This document shows, in pieces, positions 57,041 through 64,000 of a stretch of 64,000 nucleotides of DNA. Under the pieces are notes generated by a model, which saw only the letters and a program-made list of their open reading frames with translations, was not told where the DNA came from and did not search any database. Each line of letters starts with the position of its first letter. Within the stretch, counting starts at the first letter, position 1. A program made the translations under genes and the position numbers. The DNA lies in NCBI GenBank assembly GCA_037157565.1, contig JAZHRO010000026.1, positions 33,532,501 through 33,596,500 of the forward strand, given 5' to 3'. The stretch comes from Thalassia testudinum (lineage: Eukaryota > Streptophyta > Magnoliopsida > Alismatales > Hydrocharitaceae).

Positions 57041-58365
57041 TCTTTTTCACTTTCTTCCTTTTTGAGTGCTAGGGTTTTAAGGGTTTGAACATCTGCTTAT
57101 CCTTAACACTCAAGTAAACATGTTAAAAACACATAAAAAATGCAATGCATGCCTAACCTAGATTATACATAAATGCAACCTGAAAATCTATTTGCGAAGT
57201 TAAAAACCTAAGAGCTAGATCTGTTTTAGGACATAAGAATGATGATAAACTAACGTTTATCAATATACACCTCCACTGAGGACTCCCAAATAGCTCAATA
57301 TGAATCTACTTGATATCAGAGAAATAAAGATGTTATTACAATGATGTAAAAAGGAAAAAAAATTTGGAAGTGGAGGAAGAGAAAGGTGGAAATGGTGGAA
57401 GAAGACGAGGAAAGGGAAAAATAAATTTATGAAGTGTCAATTGTTAAAAAGTTAATTATTTATTTTTTAATCCATTTTCATCAACTTCAAAATCAAAGGT
57501 ATATTAATGTAAATGAGGTAAGTTTTTGAGGGATATATATACAAATAATAAGTCAAGGATATATGTGTTATTGTAAATGATTCCCAAGAGATAAAGATAA
57601 GTGTACATAAAAGTGTACACACTTTTGTATACCCTCTCGCCCTATTAGAGAGGGGCGTGTCATATAGTCGGACCATATCATGTGCTCCTCTTTAATAAGG
57701 GGAGAGGGTATACAAAAGTGTGTATACTTTTGTGTACACAAAATATTTTCCATTCCCAAGCACCCTTATAAAATTATCTGAAGTATAAAGTCCTTAATGA
57801 AAATAATGAAGGTGCCTTTATTCATCTATATCTTCCTTTAAGCAGCAAAAGTAATTGAAGAGAGCAGGAGAACTAAACAAGCATGCTTGATTAAAGGTAA
57901 AAGTGTAAAACAAATAAGACTAGTAAGTTTAGATATAGCAAGAAATCTTGGACAAAGCTTAGTTGCAGGGACTTACACAAAAATAAAGAGAACTCCAAAT
58001 CAGTAGGAAGAAACATGGTCCATTCAAAGGTATGGAATCCATTAGGTGTAATGATCCATGTCGAAACTCGATTCCAATAAATGATTACTAGCCTAGACAA
58101 AAGGTGAGTATGGTCTTAATGGACCTAAGATAACTATCCAAAATGCTTAAGCCTAAATTGTCAACATTCATGTGATTTGATCAGTATACTCTCAATAGTA
58201 GTGGTGCCTTTACCTCATAATGCATTGTTAGGCCATCCAAGGGTAACTATTTCCTTCTATTAGAGGAAGTTTGTCTTTGATAATATTTATAGTGATCTGA
58301 ACATAAAATTAAGTCAAATTGAAAAAAATTGGCCTTGACAGGTTGTTGATATAAACTTAATGGGC
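57041..58365. other. AT-rich DNA without recognisable gene
   Basis: Contains the foldback at 57601-57739. The rest has frequent stops in all frames and no domain I recognise. Confidence 0.55.
57601..57739. repeat. Foldback (MITE-like) inverted repeat
   Basis: 38-bp arms (57601-57638 and 57702-57739), near-perfect complements with about two mismatches, surround a 63-bp centre. No coding capacity. Not obviously related to the foldback at 9371-9528 beyond a shared GTGTACA word. Confidence 0.75.
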
Positions 58366-58370
58366 CTAAA

Positions 58371-61300
58371 TAATGATAATGTCATCATCATCCATATCTG
58401 GTTTTAATTAGTCATAATCAAGGAATAAATGCTCCTACATAACTACCAGAGAGCCAAAATTCACTGCAAATCCATTCTGAAAGAATAACAAGAAAACAAG
58501 GATAAAACTGCAGTTTTAGCAGCATATCTCAATTGCAGAACAATCACGAGATTTCTCAGGGTCTAATTAAAGGTCAAATGGTCTTAAATGTCTAACAAGA
58601 GGGCCCGTACAGACAGAAATGGGTTTTCGCACGTTTCGATAATTAAATGACATTTGAAACCCTAAAAATAAACCTACTTAATTAACTGAGGTTCCGGTCA
58701 GGATAAAATTCACCTAAACCCTCTAAAAATCATAGAAAAATATTCTCTAGGGTTTATCCCTTTAATTTGACCATCAAAACCTGCCTTGACCTATCACAGA
58801 GACAGACAAACTTTTACCCAAATTTGGGTAATTATGCAATTTCTCCAATCAAACTTGGTCAAAATCCAAATCTAACTTCACCAATGGATTCCTTGGGTCC
58901 AAATTAGGTTTGTACCAAAATTTGAGCCCAATATGAGATCATATTGACCTAATTTGCAATTTGATCTTGTCTAAGTCTTCTCTCACACACATGCCCCTAA
59001 CTTTCAAAGTCCTTACAGTTAGGCCCCTATCTTTGTTGTCACTCTTTGCAAATAGGTCCCTCCACCATTATCGTGGAGGAATCCCTCTCCGGCGACTTTT
59101 GATTGAAGAGAACTCTAATCAATGAATCCCTTCCAAAATTTGAAGGGAGATTCTTTGAGAAATTCTCTTTCCAATGAATCTGGTCTTGAGCCACAAAACC
59201 TTCCTAATCTCTCATGCGAACGCATGAGAAATTCGGGTATCTATCAAGTTTCCAACTCCGACGACCTTCCAAGCTTGGGAAGCTTGCTTCCCAAGCTCTA
59301 ACCACTCCTTGAGTCTCCTCGACGTCCGACGACTCCTCCTGATCTTCCTTATCATCCAACCGCAATACCGGCGGCAGATTCTTCTTCCTCGCCTTCCTCC
59401 GCGTCGCACCATACTAGTGTGTGCCTCCCAGCCTCCATCGTCGTCGTCGTTACCACCTACCAGAGTACCTTCATCCCCGGCGCCAACATACCCCCAACGT
59501 CGTTCTCCCTCCTTTCGTCCACTTAGATTAGGGTTAGTTTAGCTTCCTTAATTCTCTTAGAATAGTTTTACACCCCAAAAATCCAAAAGCAACCCCTCGA
59601 CTCATGCGACCACCCTCTTCGTCTCCACCTCCGGTGACATCATCGGAGAGGATTCCCATCCGCCACACACGTCCATTAACAGACCCGTTTTCGCACGTTT
59701 TGAAATCATTGGAAATCGTAGTATAGTCACCCTAAAACACTTGTCAAAAAATTGATTTTGTAAAGATAACGAGACTTAAGTCCCGGTTGTTCGTCTCTGG
59801 GAGGCGTTTATGCAAATCTAAATTCGATCTTTTTTGCTCTACTTGTTTAAAATCGCATGCCGGTTTCTAATCGTCGGATCAATGTTTGGCCACTTTCATT
59901 ATGAACCCTAATTACGTGCGCATGGGTTAGATAAATGACAAATGTGAAAGTGTGAGTTTCAGTATGCACGATTCTAGTTATGTGGTGATTGTTTACGGAA
60001 AATGCACTAATAGTTAGATCCTCAATATTTTCAGGTACCGACATGCTGGTTGCAATAGATAATAATTAAAAGTAAGCAACTTTAATCACACAAAATATAT
60101 TGCAATAAGCTCATGGTGATTCTCAACACATAGATATATATATAGAAAAAGATCTTTCATTCATTCATCATGGTGTTTGCAATTCGCCGCTCCACTCACC
60201 CAAACACGCCTCCAAACAACCCACCTTCTCACGGCCATCTTCGTCACTGTCTGGCCACCTCACGCACTCTCACGCCATGCTGCACCCACCACCATGTTCG
60301 TCGTCCCACGGCGATCCTGCTGAACTACCTGATGCGGCCATAAGGCCCTTTTTCTTGATTTTCAAGTGTAAAGTTCCTCCATGCCATTAGTGATGAGCTC
60401 GAGCGAAGCTTGAAGCTTCTTCAGCCGTTGAAGCCCTAGGCGACACCCCAGGTGAAGCAGAATCCACCCAGGCAGAGGAGCAGGTGTGATCAATTGGGTG
60501 CTTTGACTGCATCCCAGACCTCAATCAGAAGCCACCTGCTGCTGCCAACTGCATGAAGAAAGCGTGGGACTTTAGTCCCACCTCGTAACATGAAGAGCAC
60601 CCGCAGTGACTTAAATTGATTTTGTGTCAGCAGTTATTTGCCTCAACACACAGGGGGGTGAGGTCCCCGCATGCCCCTCACACGCCTCGCCCGTGACACT
60701 GTGCACGCAGGCCTGGCACCAACTCGTTTACCCGCCCATGCCCTCGCACACCTCGGCTACTACCTCACACCAGCAGCCTTGGTCCTGAGTGCGCTCTAGA
60801 CCGATTACCCCATAACCCGGTACTGTGCATGGCCCTGGGAGGGCGTGAAAGAGGAGAACCCTGAGAAAGGAAGAGGAGAAAGAGAGAGAGCGCGCGAAGG
60901 CAAGGGGGTTTTGCTCTCGCCAGCACTTGTGCGACACTTAGTTGATTTCAGAGGAGAGTTCCCCCCTGTACATCAGAAGGGCTAGAGAAGAGAACAGGCA
61001 GAAGAGGAGGACCGTAGAAGGTTGAGGAAAGAAAAGGCAAAGTAGAAGACAGAAGAAAGAAGAAGAAAGACGAAGAGAAGAAAAAGAAGAGGCTAAAGAA
61101 GTACAGTGCCCTCTTGGCACTATAACGAGGATGACTTAAGTCGTCTGGTTAAAAACTCTGTCGTCTGATAGAATGCACTATGCACTTGGGTTGAATAGTT
61201 GATATTATTTAAGTAATTGCTACATGTGTTAGACTAATACTTGGTCATCCAAATCACTATTATTTTGTCTAAGTTACTTTTTGACTCATCATATATGCTC

Positions 61301-61498
61301 ATGTTATACATTGCCCATTAGATTTTGAGTAATTAATTGTACTTATTTACATTATTTGTTAAGATTAACGTGTGAATTCTATATTTGCTCCCAGCGAACG
61401 ACCTCGGACTTTCATTCAAGTTATAAATCTTATCTGTTTTGAGCGATTTTTCTTATACTACGACGCATCTCTTAAACAACAACGAATTCGCTTAAACA
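58371..61498 (+). mobile_element. Family A giant solo LTR (3,128 bp), longest copy
   Basis: Starts TAATGATAATGTCATCA (TG mutated to TA) and ends CGCTTAAACA, with a perfect 5-bp duplication ctaaa (58366-58370 and 61499-61503). About 58380-59110 is the family block. The USE/TATA-like pair is at 60574-60617. A purine-rich tract follows at 60840-61110, then a GATGACTTAAGTCGTC near-palindrome near 61129 and a GCGAACGACCTCGG motif near 61396. Confidence 0.87.
60574..60617 (+). promoter_or_regulatory. USE-like motif plus TATA-like box, family A copy
   Basis: AGTCCCACCTCG (60574-60585) and TTAAATT (60611-60617), 25 nt apart. The motif lies in the palindrome GTGGGACTTTAGTCCCAC, also present at 7008-7024. 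Confidence 0.42.
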
Positions 61499-61503
61499 CT
61501 AAA

Positions 61504-62392
61504 CCAACTACTTAAAATATTTAAACCCAAGTTATCAAGTAGTAATCATTAATTATTTATATCTCAGTACTCATTTTTATGAGTTTCTTGTGGAGACTCT
61601 TTTGTGTATTACATTGAGGATACCTCATTCCCTTAGGCCTAATTTGTTTGGTGGGTTATCCCTTCAAAAATGTGTATAATATGGTTTAGTTGTCAGGCTG
61701 GATTAACCTAAGTTACAATGAATTAACTCAAGATAACTTATCCTAAGCCTAATGTCGGATAACTTATCCTATGTGTTAACCCTTCCCATCTCATCCCACA
61801 CAAAAAAAAAAGCAAGTCGTACATGGTTATCCCATTGCACAAATAGGATAAAACTCTTGAGGTTATCCTGTTTATGCCATTGTGTTCTAAACAATCATAG
61901 ATTAACCCCACAGGATTAACTCTTTTAACTTCTAAACATAAATGTAAGATAGCCTTTCTAAAAATTTTTATCCCACAAAATTCTAACCCTCACCCTAAAC
62001 TAAGCTTTAGAGTCTAAAAATAATTAAATATTTGAATTATGTCTAATCTTGAACACTATATTTCCATATGCAAGAACTAGTTTTTCACCCACGCTTTGCT
62101 ACAAGAGTAAAAAAATCAAAATCATACCAACATTTCACCACTCAAAAGACCAATGCAACCAAAAGAAGAAATTCATAAATCCCTATGAATATCGCACATA
62201 TCATGCCTTATTCCATAGCCCAACACCCTTATTCACACTGGCCCCTCTGTGTCCCCTCCTACTCTCTCTTGACACCTTCCTCCCACCCAAATCCACATCC
62301 TTCACCTTCTTCCAACCTCCTCTTCCATGACCTCCCAACCCACATTGATGATGACCCCAACCACCTTATCCTCTCCCGTCAGTCGATCCTCG
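61504..62392. other. AT-rich DNA, no gene recognised
   Basis: Repeated GGATAACTTATCC-like words (61725-61770) and GGTTATCC (61650-61880) hint at a small decayed element, but I found no matched ends. The open frames at 62049-62601 are proline-rich, run into the CACTA end and show no domain. Confidence 0.5.
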
Positions 62393-64000
62393 CACTACAA
62401 CAGTGCGCAAGTTTTGCGACAGTTCTAAACCGTTGCCAAAACTCTATAAACCATCGCCACCAACCATCGCAGTATATCTCGTCGCTATTTTATTTTGATG
62501 ATGGTTACAATCCCTTATCACCATCTTCTGAGCACGCATGGGTGAATATGAAAGTGGGATTTGACAACCATTTTAAAACCATCCCTAAAATAAATTGGTA
62601 ACACTTATTAATTAAATATTGCCAATTTTCTTGGTGGGAACCTAATTTACGCGCCAAAAATTTTCGTACGTTTAGAGACAAATTTTACGAGAATCACCCC
62701 CTATTTACAATAGGGACAATTGAAAAACCATTGCCAAATGACAGGTGAAACCATCCTGGAACTACCGCCATACACGCATTCGCTTAACAACAGTCACCTA
62801 CCATATTGCACAACGATTATTATTGGTAATCATCGCCAATAATGTTTTACTTTTTTTTTAATGTAGTTACACATAACAAATCAAAAATGCATAAAAATAA
62901 CATAAATTGTTTAAAATATTCAATAGAAATCAATTATACAATGAAACTAATTTATATATATATAGGAGGTTCAAATATTGCAGCAATAATAAAATAGGAA
63001 AAATATAAACACATATACATTATGCTGTGGCACCTATTCCACCAGCCCTAGAACCACCATCATCATCATCACCACGCCTTGAAATGTGAAACGACGAATA
63101 ATTAGGTCCACCACCACCTCCCCTCAAAGATAGAACAAGACATTCTCTCACTGCTTGTTATACCGCTCTAACAACTCCTAACGCTCCATCCTGCGAGTGG
63201 CGACTGCAGCTGGGCAGTGACCTCCAACCTTTTCTCCCACTCCACATCTCAACGCTATAAGGTCTAAATCTTGGTGCGCAAATTGCCATCGTGTGCACAC
63301 AAGAAGGATCCTTTCCTACCATACTAGGAAGAGATCGTCGCACTCCTCCCAACGCTACAAATGAACCCTTCGTGCTTTGGAGGCATCACAATCCTGAAGA
63401 CCACTTTGGTGTAAAAGGGGTCTGCAAAACATTCCCAAAGGTCTCATCTATGACCTCAGGAGGATGGATCAAATCCATCATACGACCTTGTGTGTGTGTG
63501 TGCAATTAATTTTTATATAATTAAAATTAATGTAGTTGACTTTTATTGACTTAAATGTTTCCTGATATGTCGAATGTATCCATACACATGGGTCCTCGAG
63601 CGTTTACTGAGTTTTCTCAGACTCCCACTTGATCTAAGTACCCTCGTGTGGCTACGCCTATTTTCAACTTATTTTAATTTAACTAAATTATTTTAATCTT
63701 ATTTCAAATACTAAATTAATAAACTTACATATTTGTCCTATAATGAGTCAATACTCATTCAACCCAAGCAGTGGACCTAAACAAGAGCTCAAGCCCTGTT
63801 GACCTTATTCTTCTCACAACAACAATTTTCACCAACACTAACAATCAACAACCGTCTATATAGATCTAAAAATACCGTTGCTATAAATCTTGGAACCTAT
63901 TTCGACGGTCAAACTTGGCAACTTCTTAAAACGCGTCACTATAGAGTACATCGACGCTAAACACCATCGATGTTGTACCACAAGGTATAGCAATGGTCAG
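62393..64000 (-). mobile_element. CACTA (En/Spm) transposon end, runs off window
   Basis: CACTACAACAGTGCGCAAG at 62393 is a typical plant CACTA terminus. Subterminal repeats follow: CCGTTGCCAAAACT near 62432, CCATCGCC near 62451, CATTGCCAAATG near 62730 and CATCGCCAAT near 62832, with related words at 63870-63990. Such TR-rich DNA is typical of these elements. The other end is beyond 64000. A preceding 3-bp tcg duplication cannot be tested. Minus orientation is inferred from the transposase-like remnants at 63040-63490. Confidence 0.65.
63040..63490 (-). pseudogene. Possible CACTA transposase C-terminal remnant
   Basis: On the minus strand, pieces such as PPEVIDETFGNV near 63465-63430, a Met/Arg/Glu-rich segment (TRRMER, LLERYNKQ) near 63200-63150 and a Gly/Asp-rich tail near 63120-63050 resemble, in order and composition, the coiled C-terminal part of plant En/Spm transposases. 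Stops and frameshifts interrupt them. Identification is tentative and rests partly on the adjacent CACTA terminus. Confidence 0.35.

Noticed and set aside
61630..61990. A MITE starting near GGCCTAATTTGTTTGG
   Set aside because: No matching inverted terminus or target duplication was found on the right side.
62049..62601. Proline-rich open frames as a host gene exon
   Set aside because: No recognised domain, and the second frame runs straight through the CACTA terminus.
1..64000. Organelle DNA insertions, rDNA, CRISPR arrays or prokaryotic operons
   Set aside because: No rRNA, plastid or mitochondrial gene motifs, and no regularly spaced short repeats of CRISPR type were seen.

Overview
This window is plant nuclear DNA made almost entirely of nested and decayed transposable elements. 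I found no intact host gene, no rRNA, no CRISPR array and no functional tRNA gene. The flowering-plant assignment rests on the element families: an Ale-type Ty1/copia element, a Tekay/Del-type chromovirus with LTRs of about 2.7 kb, Athila-type Ty3/gypsy elements with the TGGCGCCGTTGCC primer-binding site, a CACTA end, and a captured fragment of a FERONIA-like (CrRLK1L) receptor kinase. The species cannot be told from the sequence.

Layout. 1-9103: a copia element cut into pieces by three LTR insertions (1-1240, 2849-4617, 5189-8067). 9104-16050: AT-rich DNA with a foldback element, a 2.7 kb solo LTR (10169-12877) and a LINE scrap. 16056-46407: one minus-strand chromovirus, opened up by other elements to about 30 kb. 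Its 3' LTR is 16056-18724, its gag-pol remnants are 18809-23105, and a stub of its 5' LTR is 43268-43549 plus 46212-46407. Inside it lies a head-to-tail Athila array (23110-43267, period exactly 9,520 bp, LTRs shared between units). A hAT-like element (43550-46211) sits in the 5' LTR stub and carries a kinase fragment and a copia fragment. 46408-62392: AT-rich DNA and degenerate minisatellites hit by one Athila-related solo LTR (47110-48752) and three giant solo LTRs of 'family A' (50306-52987, 53372-55956, 58371-61498). 62393-64000: the end of a CACTA transposon.

How it fits together. I resolved most insertion boundaries by TG...CA ends and short target-site duplications, which gives a relative order of events. 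The least routine items are: (1) the hAT-like element joining a FERONIA-like kinase fragment and a copia gag-protease fragment on one strand; (2) the Athila array, whose units share the same disabling mutations, so it was copied as DNA rather than by independent retrotransposition; (3) tRNA-like A-box/B-box modules inside two related LTR families; (4) family A, 2.6-3.1 kb LTRs whose first 17 bp form a hairpin with a compensatory base change, and which share a spaced promoter-like motif pair. All boundaries and comparisons were made by eye.
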